Counted from the stretch's first letter, positions 16,027 through 24,820 are shown. The stretch: DNA of 64,000 nucleotides from Halomarina litorea (GCF_024227715.1 NZ_CP100448.1:1633655-1697654), one strand, 5' to 3'. Notes: a model not told the origin generated them from the letters alone. Numbers and translations: made by a program.

Positions 16027-16902
16027 TCACTTCCCGGGGGTGAGGAACTCCAGGACTGGCCGGTCGAACCGCGGCCCCTCGCAGACCACGGCCTCGTGGC
16101 CAAGACCGTCGAGACGGGCGAACGGGGCGTCGGCGACGTCGGCGGTCCGGCGGAACTCCTCGGCGGCGAAGAAGGGGTCCTCGGTCCCGCCGACGACGAG
16201 CGTCGGGACCTCGACACCGGCGAGTGCGTCGCTCGCGTCGTGGGAGAGACAGGCCCGCGCCGAGACGTCGAAGTCCACCGCTGCGGGCGGCATCGACACG
16301 AGGCGTTCGTAGGGGTACGTGGCGGCGCGCATCGCCCGACGGAGGGGTCCCACGGCGACGGCGTCTGCCCCCGCACGGTAGATGCGGCCCCACTCGCCCG
16401 CCGCGGCCCACTCGCGCCAGCGCTCGATGAGGTCCCGACCGCGGGGACTCAGGCGCGCGCCCGCCAGCCCGCAGACGAGGTGGTCGACCCTGTCGGGAGC
16501 GTCGGCCGCGAGGTGCTGGGCGACGAACCCACCCATCGAGACGCCGAGGAGGTCCACCGATGGTGCGGGGAGCGCCCTCGCGAGGGCCCGCGCCATGTCG
16601 CGCGTCGTGTGGTCCGCCGGGAGACCGACCGGTCTGCTGTAGACGTACACCGCACCGGGGTAGCCCCGTGCCCGGAGACGGACGCCGAGGGAGGCGACGG
16701 CGCCGGCGAACCAGAGCGCGTCGGTGACGCGAAGCAGCGGGTCGTTGAGGCCCGTGACGACGACGAGCGGCGTCTCGCCCGACTCCTCGGGGGGTGGACC
16801 GACGCGGACGTACGGGTGGTCGCGTCGCTGGCCGAGTTCGAACCACGGGGTCACCACGGCACCGTCATGGCGGGACCTCTCGCGATTGGGGGAAAAACGC
16901 AC
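16027..16902 (-). CDS. Alpha/beta-fold hydrolase
   Basis: The product (up to 291 residues) has an alpha/beta-hydrolase core: TPLVVVTGLNDPLLRVTDAL, the nucleophile elbow VDLLGVSMGGFVAQHLAAD (Ser near residue 124), a late acid loop (PTLVVGGTEDPFF) and a C-terminal His (LDGLGHEAVV). The N-terminal ~15 residues (RFSPNRERSR) are atypical, and the GTG start at residue 16 or 17 may be the real one. The substrate is not evident. It sits 39 bp downstream of the permease gene on the same strand. Confidence 0.8.
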   Translation of the reverse strand: MRFSPNRERSRHDGAVVTPWFELGQRRDHPYVRVGPPPEESGETPLVVVTGLNDPLLRVTDALWFAGAVASLGVRLRARGYPGAVYVYSRPVGLPADHTTRDMARALARALPAPSVDLLGVSMGGFVAQHLAADAPDRVDHLVCGLAGARLSPRGRDLIERWREWAAAGEWGRIYRAGADAVAVGPLRRAMRAATYPYERLVSMPPAAVDFDVSARACLSHDASDALAGVEVPTLVVGGTEDPFFAAEEFRRTADVADAPFARLDGLGHEAVVCEGPRFDRPVLEFLTPGK

Positions 16903-16941
16903 CCATCGGGTGGCACGGGGGCGAAACAGCGCGGCCCGCGT

Positions 16942-18210
16942 TCAGAGCACGCCGAAGCCGAACATCGGACCCATGACCGCGTGCATCGTGACGCCCACGA
17001 TGAGCGCCGGGATGGTCGTGTAGATGGACGCCACGATGGCGGCCGTCTTGTCGATGGCGATGAGGGGGAACAGCGCGTCGCCGTCCTGGCTGATGGCGTT
17101 GGCCGTCAGTGCCGAGAAGGGGATACCCCCCTCGGCGTACGCGGTCGCCAGTACGATCTGCGGGCCACAGCCCGGGATGAGACCGACGAGTGCGCCCGCG
17201 ACGGGCGCGAGGATGCCCGCCGCCGCCGCCACCGCGGCGATGTCGAGGCTGAAGAGGAACACCGGGAACTCGTAGGCGACGTAGGCCGCGAGGACCCACA
17301 CCGTGACGAACGACGTCTCCATCGCCGCGTGGGTGAACGTCTCGTAGACGTTCTCGAAGGTGTCCTGCCCGTGGCCGACGTGGCCGTGCCCGACGTAGTT
17401 CCGCCCGACGAAGTACAGGTAGAACGACAGCACGGTGCCCGCGATGCCGAAGACGGTGAACGTGCCGGCGTAGTCGAGGCCGAGTTCGAGGGGGACGTCC
17501 GGCGCGCCGCGCAGGAGGTAGAGCACCCCGGCGACGAGACCGACCGTCGCGGCGACCCACCAGAGCGCCAGCGCGCCCTGCGTCAGGCGGCGCATGACCG
17601 GCGCGTCGCGGGTCTCGCCGTGGTCGTGGACCTCACAGTCCGGCCCCTCGTCGTAGTGGTGGACCTGACTCCCGACAGCGGCGGCCCCGCCCCGGGCGAC
17701 TGCACCGCCGTCGGTCCGGGCCGCGCGGAGTTGGGCGACGGCGTCGTCGATGCGCCCGACGCCCAGCCCCACCGTGTCGATGGCGTAGCCGGTGACGATG
17801 GCCGCGACGAACGCGATGGCGTAGGCGTACAGCGCCGCCTCGGGGGCGAGCGCGAGGATGACGAACGCGCTGTCGCCGGCCGTGGCGATGAGCGTCGCCA
17901 CGACGGTGCCGAAGCTCACGGTGCCCCGGACGTACAGGGGCATCATGACGATGGCCCCACCACAGCCGGGGGTGAGGCCCATCAGCGCACCCACGAGGGG
18001 CTGTGCGTGCTCGTGTTCGTCGAGCGCGCGGATGAGCTTCCCGTCGGTCTTGTACTGGACGTAACTGAACACGAGGACGGTGACGGCGACGAACGCGCTC
18101 ACCTGGACGAACCCGTCGCGCACGAGCGAGACGAACAGCTCGCCGAGCGCGGGGAGCGGCTCCGGAAGGGCGACCCCCTGAAGCGGGAGGACGACCGCGT
18201 TACCGTCCAT
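16942..18210 (-). CDS. ArsP_2-type permease, putative manganese or heavy-metal exporter
   Basis: The 422-residue membrane protein has about ten transmembrane helices in two halves. Each half bears a matching loop: GALMGLTPGCGGAIVMMPLY (around residue 77) and ALVGLIPGCGPQIVLATAYA (around residue 365). This duplicated GxxPGCG arrangement matches the family called putative 10-TM heavy-metal exporter (PF11449), often annotated as a putative manganese transporter. The central cytoplasmic loop is rich in His, Asp and Cys (HHYDEGPDCEVHDHGE), and another His cluster is GHGHVGHGQ, both plausible metal-binding segments. Its promoter carries a TTAG-N6-CTAA inverted motif. Confidence 0.85.
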   Translation of the reverse strand: MDGNAVVLPLQGVALPEPLPALGELFVSLVRDGFVQVSAFVAVTVLVFSYVQYKTDGKLIRALDEHEHAQPLVGALMGLTPGCGGAIVMMPLYVRGTVSFGTVVATLIATAGDSAFVILALAPEAALYAYAIAFVAAIVTGYAIDTVGLGVGRIDDAVAQLRAARTDGGAVARGGAAAVGSQVHHYDEGPDCEVHDHGETRDAPVMRRLTQGALALWWVAATVGLVAGVLYLLRGAPDVPLELGLDYAGTFTVFGIAGTVLSFYLYFVGRNYVGHGHVGHGQDTFENVYETFTHAAMETSFVTVWVLAAYVAYEFPVFLFSLDIAAVAAAAGILAPVAGALVGLIPGCGPQIVLATAYAEGGIPFSALTANAISQDGDALFPLIAIDKTAAIVASIYTTIPALIVGVTMHAVMGPMFGFGVL

Positions 18211-18230
18211 GTTCCCCCTCAGACGAAGTT

Positions 18231-18244
18231 TTAGACATATCTAA
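18231..18244. promoter_or_regulatory. Inverted motif TTAG-N6-CTAA in the permease promoter
   Basis: TTAGACATATCTAA (arms TTAGA/TCTAA) is centred about 28 bp upstream of the permease start at 18210, where the TATA box of a leaderless transcript should lie. Its reverse complement differs from the site at 14259-14272 at only two bases. Confidence 0.5.
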
Positions 18245-18335
18245 TTATTGTTTTCGCACGTGGTAACTTATAGGTGCTGGTGTCACCGACCGTCGGCCCG
18301 CAAGGTTCAGGCGACGCGCGCCCGGAGCGGGAGGT

Positions 18336-19436
18336 ATGACCCCCGAGGAACTCCGCGCGGCGGTCCCGGCGTTCGACGACGGCATCTACCTCAACACGGG
18401 CGCGTCCGGCCCCTCGCCGGAGCCCGTCCTCGAGGCGACGACGGACTTCGTCCGCCACCACGAGGCCGACGCGCCGGTCGCGGAGGGCTGTTACCCGTCG
18501 GCGTTCGACACGTTCGACGAGACCAGAGGGCGGGTCGCGGAGTTCCTCGGGGCGGCCCCCCACGAGATAGCGCTCACCTCCAGCACCGCCGACGGCATCA
18601 GTCGCGTCGCCGCCAGCATCGACTGGGACTCGGGCGACGTCGTCGTCAGGACCGACTGCGAGCACTCGGCGGGCATCCTCCCGTGGTGGAACCTCCGCGA
18701 GCGGGGGGTGGAGGTGCGCGTCGTCCCCACCGAGGGCGGGCGCATCGACCGCGAGGCGTACCGAGAGGCCGTCGCGGACGCTCGCCTCGTCGTGTTCAAC
18801 TCCATCACGTGGAACTACGGGACGCGCCTGCCGGTCCGCGAACTGACCGCCGAGGCCCACGACGCGGGCGCGCGGGTCCTCGTCGACGCCGTCCAGTCGC
18901 CCGGCCAGACCGACGTGGACCTCGGAGAGTGGAACGCCGACTTCGTCGCGCTGGCGGGCCACAAGTGGCTCCTCGGGCCGTGGGGCGCGGGCGTCCTCTA
19001 CGTCCGGGAGGACGTCGCCGAGGGGATGCGTCCGGCGCAGGTGGGCTACCGGAGCGTCGAGGAACCCGACGCCGCCGACCCGCAACTGAAAGCGGGCGCG
19101 CCGCGCTTCGAGGTGGGGACGACGAATCCCGCGCCCTACGTCGGGTTGCAGGCGGCCATCGACACGCTGGAGTCGATCGGGATGGGGACGGTGGAGTCGC
19201 GCGTCGCGGAACTCGCGGGACGGCTGGTCGAGGGGCTCGGCGACCGGGCGCTCGGCCCCGCGGACCCCGAATCGGGGCTGGTCCCGTTCGCCGCCGAGGA
19301 CCCCGCGGGACTCGTCGAGCGACTCGCGGACGAGGGTATCGTCGTCCGGGACCTCCCGACCCCCGAGGCGGTGCGCGCGTCTGTCCACGTCTACAACACT
19401 CCCGAGGACGTCGACGCCCTGCTGGCGGCGCTCTGA
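18336..19436 (+). CDS. Class V aminotransferase, cysteine desulfurase-like
   Basis: The 366-residue PLP enzyme has the class V fold. IYLNTGASGPSPEPVLEAT is the N-terminal block. EIALTSSTADGISRVAASID follows around residue 78, then VLVDAVQSPGQTDVDLGEWN with the PLP-contacting Asp. LAGHKWLLGPWGAGVLYVRE contains the Schiff-base Lys210. It resembles selenocysteine lyase/isopenicillin N epimerase-type proteins more than IscS, since no mobile-loop active-site Cys is obvious. The substrate is unknown. GGGAGGT immediately before the ATG can serve as a ribosome-binding site. Confidence 0.85.
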   Translation: MTPEELRAAVPAFDDGIYLNTGASGPSPEPVLEATTDFVRHHEADAPVAEGCYPSAFDTFDETRGRVAEFLGAAPHEIALTSSTADGISRVAASIDWDSGDVVVRTDCEHSAGILPWWNLRERGVEVRVVPTEGGRIDREAYREAVADARLVVFNSITWNYGTRLPVRELTAEAHDAGARVLVDAVQSPGQTDVDLGEWNADFVALAGHKWLLGPWGAGVLYVREDVAEGMRPAQVGYRSVEEPDAADPQLKAGAPRFEVGTTNPAPYVGLQAAIDTLESIGMGTVESRVAELAGRLVEGLGDRALGPADPESGLVPFAAEDPAGLVERLADEGIVVRDLPTPEAVRASVHVYNTPEDVDALLAAL

Positions 19437-19601
19437 GCGGGTTACCCGGCGGTGAGCGTGCGGCTGAGCCACCGGCGGACAATCACACGTGGCGTCATGT
19501 CGAAGACACAAGCGGTACGGCCGCTCGGGCCGTCGCCGTTCACGGACTGACCGTTCTCCCGAGTCGGTGCGGTCTTGCCTCGCGGGGCTGTCTCTCGGCA
19601 C

Positions 19602-19886
19602 ATGGCAGCCGACCTCGCCGAGAAGACGGACCGCTACGAACGACTGCTCTCGGAGGCGCTCGCCGCCGCGAGCGTCGCCCCGCCCGCGGGGACGCCCCTC
19701 GCGGCGGCCGCCGCGGAGTTCGAGGAGATGGCGTCGTCGTACCTCGACGACGGCCGGCACTTCCGGGAACAGGACGACCTGGTGAACGCGCTGGCCGCCT
19801 TCTCCTACGGGCACGCGTGGCTCGACGCGGGGGCGCGGCTGGGCGTGTTCGCGGTCCCCGAGGAGGGGCACCTCTTCACCGTCTGA
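19602..19886 (+). CDS. DUF357 domain protein
   Basis: This 94-residue helical protein is recognisable by the DUF357 C-terminal block DLVNALAAFSYGHAWLDAGA followed by RLGVF. N-terminal helices (KTDRYERLLSEALAA, AAEFEEMASSYLDDGRHF) complete the small TPR-like bundle. The family is widespread in archaea with no established role. I chose the internal ATG at 19602 (MAADLAEK); the preceding nine in-frame residues look non-coding. Confidence 0.85.
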   Translation: MAADLAEKTDRYERLLSEALAAASVAPPAGTPLAAAAAEFEEMASSYLDDGRHFREQDDLVNALAAFSYGHAWLDAGARLGVFAVPEEGHLFTV

Positions 19887-19901
19887 ATCGGGTGTACAGA
19901 A

Positions 19902-20579
19902 TCAGTCGTCGACTTCCGCGCTCCGGCTCTCCTCGGGTGCCGGACCGAGCGCCGCCTCTGCGAGAATCTCGTTGGCCCGTCGGAGGCGTTCCGAGAGCGC
20001 CTGGTGGGAGATGCCGAGGTCGTCGGCGATGGACCCGAGGGTGGCGTCGCGCGGAATCTTGAAGTAGCCCTCCTCCAGTGCGGCCACCAGCGCCTCGCGT
20101 TGCTCGTCGGTCAGGTCGTACTCGCCGTGTTCGCCCGTGCCGCCGAGTTCGTAGATGCGCTCGATTCGCAGGTCGATGTCGTACTCCTCGAAGATGGTCG
20201 CGGCGATGGAGAGGGCGCTCCGCTGGGGGAAGAGGACGCGGAACGACCAGCTTCCCTTCTCGCCGGTCGCGCCGAGCATCGTCGCGTCCTCGAGGAGGAC
20301 GGCGATGGCGACGGCGACGGGGGTGGACCACTCGATGGAGTAGAGCCAGCGACCGTCGACGTCGCCGAGGTTCGACACCTCGCCGACGGTGTCGTCCCCG
20401 CTCAGCGCCTCGTCGGCGTCCTCGTGGTCGCTGGCTTCGAGCCAGACGAGGTTCGACAGACCGGGGCTGTTGTGTGCGACGCCCTGCAGGACGTCGATCT
20501 TCAGGTCGGGGCAGGCCGCGAAGGCCTCCTCCAGGGCGAACTCCTCGGCGGGAATCCTGAGTTCTGCGATTGTGGTCAT
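19902..20579 (-). CDS. HTH-10 (Bat-type) transcriptional regulator
   Basis: The 225-residue protein has an unclassified N-terminal sensor-like region (residues 1-155). The C-terminal HTH-10 domain is LTDEQREALVAALEEGYFKI, PRDATLGSIADDLGISHQAL and SERLRRANEIL (around residues 160-208), the hallmark of the Bat-like haloarchaeal regulators. No PAS or GAF motif is obvious in the N-terminal part, so the signal is unknown. It is convergent with the DUF357 gene (15-bp gap) and upstream of nothing obvious on its strand. Confidence 0.88.
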   Translation of the reverse strand: MTTIAELRIPAEEFALEEAFAACPDLKIDVLQGVAHNSPGLSNLVWLEASDHEDADEALSGDDTVGEVSNLGDVDGRWLYSIEWSTPVAVAIAVLLEDATMLGATGEKGSWSFRVLFPQRSALSIAATIFEEYDIDLRIERIYELGGTGEHGEYDLTDEQREALVAALEEGYFKIPRDATLGSIADDLGISHQALSERLRRANEILAEAALGPAPEESRSAEVDD

Positions 20580-20733
20580 AGTTGTGGGTCGGTGAACCGC
20601 GGACGGCCGTCCGACGGACCCACGAGCCGACGGATGGCGTCGTGATGCCGTTCCGCCGAGCGGCGAGGGTCCAGAGGCACGGACCGAGGGGGTACAGTAT
20701 TGTCTTCCGGTTCGTCACACGCACCTAAAAACG

Positions 20734-20853
20734 TTAGCTGTCTCCGGCAGACAGATCCCGCACGACGGTGGCGAGTTCGTAGACGAAGACGAACAGGACG
20801 ACGGCGAGCGACCCCCAGGCGAGGGCGGCGAAGGCCACCGGACCGAGCGTCAC
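20734..20853 (-). CDS. 39-aa single-helix membrane partner of the symporter
   Basis: A GTG start overlaps the symporter stop by 4 bp (GTGA), and the ORF ends at TAA 20734-20736. The 39 residues form one hydrophobic helix (VAFAALAWGSLAVVLFVFVY) followed by ELATVVRDLSAGDS. The coupling and size recall the small subunits that accompany some bacterial sodium/solute symporters. The partnership is inferred from position only. Confidence 0.65.
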   Translation of the reverse strand: MTLGPVAFAALAWGSLAVVLFVFVYELATVVRDLSAGDS

Positions 20854-22388
20854 TCGCGCTCACCTCCGTCCGCCGTCCCGTCGAGACGCGTGACCTCCCG
20901 GCGCAGTCGTCCGAGGTCGTACTCTGCAGGGAGGAGTGCCGCGAGGAGGACGGTCACACCCGACGAGACGCCCGCGGCCCCGACGAACGCCGCGAAGAAC
21001 GAGGGCGTGGGGGCCGAGAGCGGAACGACGGCCCGTGCAGGCGGGAAGAAGGCGGCTCCGACGAGGAGACCAGCGACGCTGGCCACGAGCGCACTCGACC
21101 CACGCACCCGGTGGGTGTAGAGCCCCGCGAGCAGGGGGACGAACGTCGCGGCCGCGAGCAGGTCTGCGGTCAGGAACACCGTGAGGACGCTGTAGCCCTG
21201 CGCCCCGACGACGATGGCCGCGAGGGCGACGACGACGGTGAGGAGGCGAGCGCCCGCCGTGAGCGCCCGGTCGCGCAGGTCGACGAGGCGGGGCAGGTCG
21301 GCCGTGACGACGCTGGCGATGGCGTTGAGCATGGTGTCGGCGCTGCTCGTCACCAGCAACACGGCGAGGACGACGACGCCGAGGACCACCCACTCGGGGA
21401 GGACGGCGTCGACGACGAGGAAGAAGGAGACGCTCGCGTTTCCCTCCACGAGTCCGCGCCCCTGCGCGACGAGGCCGAAGAGGCCGGCGAGGAATACCAT
21501 CGGGACGACGGTGAGGGCGGTCAGGAGGAACGACCGTCGGAGTTCCCGTTCGCCGCGGGCGGCGTAGACGCGCTGCCACCACGCCTGGTTGAGCATCTCG
21601 GCGGCGAGGATGGCGACGGCGACGTACGCGCCGAACTCGACGCCGACGAGGAAGCCGGGGTCGAGCAGGCGCGGGTCTGCGGCCACGATGTCGGCGTGGA
21701 CGGCGTCGGTCCCGCCGAGTGCGAGGAGTGCCCCGCCGAAGGTGACGGCGAGGAGGGGGAGGATGACGAGCGTCTGGACCACGTCCGTGGCGATGCTCGC
21801 CCGGAGGCCGCCGTAGGTGGTGTACGCGAGGACGGCGAACCCGACGACGGCCGCCGTCTGCCAGCGGGGGACGCCCGCGACGAGCGCCAGCGCACCCGTG
21901 ATGCCCGTCATCTCGGCGGCGAGGAAGGTGAACATGTACGTGACGGTGACGACGAGGACGTAGGCGTACATCGCGCCGCCGTAGCGAGCGTAGGCGTACT
22001 CCGTCAGCGAGTGGCCCCGGGGGATGAGCCGCCGGATGCGCGGCCCGAGGCCGGCGTAGACGACCATCGGGAGGGCGCTCCCGACGGCGTACCCGATGAC
22101 GGCGGCCACCCCACCGAAGGCCGCGCCCGCCTCGGCGGGCGAGAACAGTATCCACGCGCCCATGCTGGAGGCAACGAGCGTCGCCGTCAGCGCCCCGCCG
22201 CCGGTCGAGTCGCGGGCCGTGATGAACCCCTCGACGGACCCGATTCGACCCCGGGAGGCGAGGGTTCCGACCGCGGCGACGACGAGGACGACCGCGAGCG
22301 TCAGTCCCAGCGCAATCCCGCTGCTCACCACGTCCACCGACCCCGTTCGCACTGTATCATCACCGGATGGTATCGGTCGTTGGTACAA
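20850..22388 (-). CDS. Sodium/solute symporter (SSS family)
   Basis: This 512-residue protein has about 13 hydrophobic segments and SSS signatures: VGYAVGSALPMVVYAGLGPR (in essence, residues ~92-112), SLTEYAYARYGG, TYGGLRASIATDVVQTLVIL (around residue 190) and SSADTMLNAIASVVTADLPR (around residue 345). The last is the conserved Na+-site region with Ser/Ser/Asp. The substrate cannot be assigned; candidates include organic acids, amino acids and urea. A TATA-like element near 22415-22426 on this strand fits a start close to ATG 22388, though a GTG at residue 13 is also possible. It is followed by a coupled 39-aa membrane peptide. Confidence 0.88.
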   Translation of the reverse strand: MYQRPIPSGDDTVRTGSVDVVSSGIALGLTLAVVLVVAAVGTLASRGRIGSVEGFITARDSTGGGALTATLVASSMGAWILFSPAEAGAAFGGVAAVIGYAVGSALPMVVYAGLGPRIRRLIPRGHSLTEYAYARYGGAMYAYVLVVTVTYMFTFLAAEMTGITGALALVAGVPRWQTAAVVGFAVLAYTTYGGLRASIATDVVQTLVILPLLAVTFGGALLALGGTDAVHADIVAADPRLLDPGFLVGVEFGAYVAVAILAAEMLNQAWWQRVYAARGERELRRSFLLTALTVVPMVFLAGLFGLVAQGRGLVEGNASVSFFLVVDAVLPEWVVLGVVVLAVLLVTSSADTMLNAIASVVTADLPRLVDLRDRALTAGARLLTVVVALAAIVVGAQGYSVLTVFLTADLLAAATFVPLLAGLYTHRVRGSSALVASVAGLLVGAAFFPPARAVVPLSAPTPSFFAAFVGAAGVSSGVTVLLAALLPAEYDLGRLRREVTRLDGTADGGERE

Positions 22389-22414
22389 AGACGTGGCGAC
22401 CGACGTGCCTCCCG

Positions 22415-22426
22415 ATAAGTTTAATT
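22415..22426 (-). promoter_or_regulatory. Symporter promoter (TATA box)
   Basis: On the minus strand AATTAAACTTAT lies 27-38 bp upstream of the symporter ATG (22388), a fitting position for a leaderless or nearly leaderless mRNA. Confidence 0.45.
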
Positions 22427-22525
22427 GGGTATCGTGTAGATTTCGCTCGTCGAGGAGTCGTCGTCTTCGGCGGAATCGGGCGTCTCACGGCCAGTAAACG
22501 TCGTCTTCACTCTCGCTCTCGACGA

Positions 22526-22537
22526 AATACTTAAATA
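22526..22537 (+). promoter_or_regulatory. tfb promoter (BRE/TATA)
   Basis: ATACTTAAATAG is a near-consensus haloarchaeal TATA box. A TSS about 25 bp downstream would fall near 22557, giving a 5' UTR of about 60 nt before the tfb ATG at 22620, or a leaderless GTG start at 22557. Confidence 0.6.
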
Positions 22538-22619
22538 GTTTGCGGACTAACTGTGTGTGAAGACGCGTCGCCGAGAGCGCACTTTCTTTCCTCTCGCATC
22601 GACGTGGACATTCCCCATC

Positions 22620-23594
22620 ATGAGCGACACCACCATCCGAACCTACAGCGAGGAGATGTCCGAGTCGGAGCGTGACGAGGAGCGCCGCGAGGCCGAGGCG
22701 ACGACCTGCCCCGAGTGCGACGGTCGACTCGTCTCCGACAGCGAACACGGCGAGACGGTCTGTCGAGACTGCGGTCTCGTCGTCGAGGAGGACAGCATCG
22801 ACCACGGCCCCGAGTGGCGGGCGTTCGACTCGGCCGAGCGCGACAGCAAGTCTCGGGTCGGCGCACCCACCACGAAGATGATGCACGACAAGGGGCTCTC
22901 GACGAACATCGGCTGGCAGGACAAGGACGCCTACGGTCGGGCGCTCTCCAGTCGCCAGCGCGCGAAGATGCAACGGCTCCGCACGTGGAACGAGCGCTTC
23001 CGGACGCGCGACTCCAAGGAGCGCAACCTCAAGCAGGCGCTCGGTGAAATCGACCGCATGGCGAGTGCGCTCGGCCTGCCCGAGAACGTCCGCGAGACGG
23101 CCAGCGTCATCTACCGGCGGGCGCTCGCGGAGGACCTGCTTCCCGGCCGCTCCATCGAGGGGGTGGCGACGAGCGCACTGTACGCCGCCGCGCGACAGGC
23201 CGGCACCCCCCGAAGCCTCGACGAGGTGACGATGGTCTCGCGCATCGACAAGATGGAGCTGACCCGGACGTACCGCTACGTGGTCCGCCAGTTGAACCTC
23301 GAAATCAAGCCCGCCGACCCCGAGAGCTACGTCCCCCGGTTCGCCAGCGACCTCGGAATGTCCGACGAGGCCGAACGCCGTGCCCGCGACCTCATCGACG
23401 GGGCGCGGCAGGCGGGCCTCCTCTCCGGGAAGTCACCCGTCGGTCTCGCGGCGGCGGCCATCTACGCGGCCGCCCTCCTGTGCAACGAGAAGGTGACCCA
23501 GAGCCAAGTGAGCGACGTGGCCAGCATCTCGGAGGTCACCATCCGCAACCGCTACAAGGAACTGCTCGAAGCGAGCGAGATTCCCACCGCGTGA
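22620..23594 (+). CDS. tfb: Transcription initiation factor IIB
   Basis: TFB bridges TBP-bound promoter DNA and RNA polymerase. The 324-residue protein has an N-terminal zinc ribbon (CPEC at 30-33, CRDC at 48-51), the B-reader/linker (GPEWRAFDSAERDSKSRVGA) and two cyclin repeats. The repeats begin around residues 130 (LKQALGEIDRMASALGLPENV) and 225 (YVPRFASDLGMSDEAERRAR); the second ends with a helix-turn-helix (VTQSQVSDVASISEVTIRNR) that contacts BRE. Full-length architecture indicates a true TFB. Haloarchaea usually encode several TFBs, so the paralogue number is not assignable. I chose ATG 22620 by family N-terminus. Confidence 0.96.
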   Translation: MSDTTIRTYSEEMSESERDEERREAEATTCPECDGRLVSDSEHGETVCRDCGLVVEEDSIDHGPEWRAFDSAERDSKSRVGAPTTKMMHDKGLSTNIGWQDKDAYGRALSSRQRAKMQRLRTWNERFRTRDSKERNLKQALGEIDRMASALGLPENVRETASVIYRRALAEDLLPGRSIEGVATSALYAAARQAGTPRSLDEVTMVSRIDKMELTRTYRYVVRQLNLEIKPADPESYVPRFASDLGMSDEAERRARDLIDGARQAGLLSGKSPVGLAAAAIYAAALLCNEKVTQSQVSDVASISEVTIRNRYKELLEASEIPTA

Positions 23595-23654
23595 GCGGGC
23601 CTTGACCCCGACGCGGGTGAAGGCTTTTGTGACCGGGACGCACACGTACAGGTC

Positions 23655-23837
23655 ATGCCTACGGAGACGTACGTACGGCTGCTCTGTCCCGAGTGTGGCA
23701 AGCAGTGGGAGTCCGCGCCCCGCGACCTCCCCGACCACAACCGGATGTTTCACTGTCCCAACTGCCACGCGACCCGCCGGACCGCGGAGTTCGCCCGGAC
23801 GGAACAGGACCTCCAGACGCTGAAACAGCTCGGGTAA
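23655..23837 (+). CDS. Small zinc-ribbon protein
   Basis: This 60-residue protein has two CxxC pairs: LLCPECGKQWES at residues ~9-20 and FHCPNCHATRRTAEF at ~33-47. It forms a single zinc ribbon with an acidic/polar tail (TEQDLQTLKQLG). Such one-domain zinc proteins are common in haloarchaea and mostly unstudied. It sits 60 bp after tfb on the same strand and could be co-transcribed. Confidence 0.75.
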   Translation: MPTETYVRLLCPECGKQWESAPRDLPDHNRMFHCPNCHATRRTAEFARTEQDLQTLKQLG

Positions 23838-23956
23838 CCGACTCGATTCTCCCCTTCGATTGTCTGTCCCGACGAGATGACCGTTCAACTCAGAAATTCT
23901 TTCTACGACCGGTAGGAGCGCTCTCGAATGGGAACGTGCTAACGGTCCTCAGGGTA

Positions 23957-23966
23957 ATACTATATG
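23957..23966 (+). promoter_or_regulatory. Promoter of the UPF0058 gene (TATA box)
   Basis: ATACTATATG lies about 31 bp upstream of ATG 23993 and is the only strongly AT-rich block in this spacer. Confidence 0.5.
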
Positions 23967-23992
23967 CACCCAGTCGTTATCGGAGGCTGAGT

Positions 23993-24226
23993 ATGAAAAA
24001 GCAGGAGCTCATTCACCTTCATGGCCTGCTTGCACAGGTACGCAACCACTACGAACAGACCGAGGGGGAGACCGTCGACCACGAGTCCTACACGGAACTC
24101 GGCGTGCGACCGACATCTATCCACCGCTCGAAGACCGAACACAAGCGAGCCGTGTTCGCCCTCGCCCGAGGAATCACCGGCGAGATGACCGCGGACGAAC
24201 AGCCCGTCTCCGCCGCTGCGGACTGA
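23993..24226 (+). CDS. UPF0058 family protein
   Basis: This 77-residue protein (MKKQELIHLHGLLAQVRNHY, then E-T-V-D-H-E-S-Y) has the conserved His-rich N-terminal helix typical of archaeal UPF0058 proteins. The rest is GVRPTSIHRSKTEHKRAVFA and a short acidic tail. The family is described as possibly metal-binding, but its function is unknown. It has its own TATA box and appears monocistronic. Confidence 0.85.
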   Translation: MKKQELIHLHGLLAQVRNHYEQTEGETVDHESYTELGVRPTSIHRSKTEHKRAVFALARGITGEMTADEQPVSAAAD

Positions 24227-24293
24227 CGTTACCTCCTCGAGGTATCCTACACCGACATCACGCCCCGAGTGGCGACACGGTGCCCCGAGCGCG

Positions 24294-24740
24294 CTACTCG
24301 TCGATGAGTTCCTCGAACTCCGGAACCAGGTCCTCCTCGGCGTCTCGCTCGGCGTCGTCCCGGTCGTCGCTCTCGGTGGCCTCCGCTTCCGTCTCCTCGT
24401 CCTCCTCGACGACGTCGACGTGTTGTACGTCGAGGGGGATGTTGCGCATGCGCTGGCCGATCTCCTTGCGGGCGATGCGCGACGCGTGGCGTTCGTCCTC
24501 GACGTTGAACACCGTCATCTCCAGGTCGAGGGCGACTAGCCCCTCGTCGGCGGCGACGAACGCGGGGTCGAGATGTTCCTCGCAGTGGGGACACGGACGA
24601 CCGTTCATCGAGATCTCGACGTAGTTGAGGTCGGGGTTGAGCATGTCCCCCGTCTTCGAGATGGCGATGCGAACCGCCTCGTCCTCTGATTCGACATCGT
24701 AGACGGGCACCGCCGCCTCCACCACGACACGACAATCCAT
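24294..24740 (-). CDS. UPF0212 (DUF555) family protein
   Basis: The N-terminal 100 residues match the archaeal DUF555 family: VVVEAAVPVYDVESEDEAVR, ISKTGDMLNPDLNYVEISMN, a CPHCEEHLDPAFVAADEGLV zinc-like CxxC, and EMTVFNVEDERHASRIARKE. The start is ATG 24740 (MDCRVVVEA). A highly acidic tail of about 45 residues follows, which extends the usual ~105-residue length. The function is unknown. Confidence 0.88.
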   Translation of the reverse strand: MDCRVVVEAAVPVYDVESEDEAVRIAISKTGDMLNPDLNYVEISMNGRPCPHCEEHLDPAFVAADEGLVALDLEMTVFNVEDERHASRIARKEIGQRMRNIPLDVQHVDVVEEDEETEAEATESDDRDDAERDAEEDLVPEFEELIDE

Positions 24741-24820
24741 AACACACGCTTGCAACTCGGGTGTCATGAAGCTTCCCCGTATCGAAACCGCGATACGTTC
24801 GACGCCCCTCTCCCGACGCG

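Noticed and set aside
14878-18234. 1118-residue plus-strand ORF antisense to several genes
   Set aside because: It is antisense to a flavin oxidoreductase, a hydrolase and a metal permease with clear motifs. It is a low-information product of high G+C and lacks domains.
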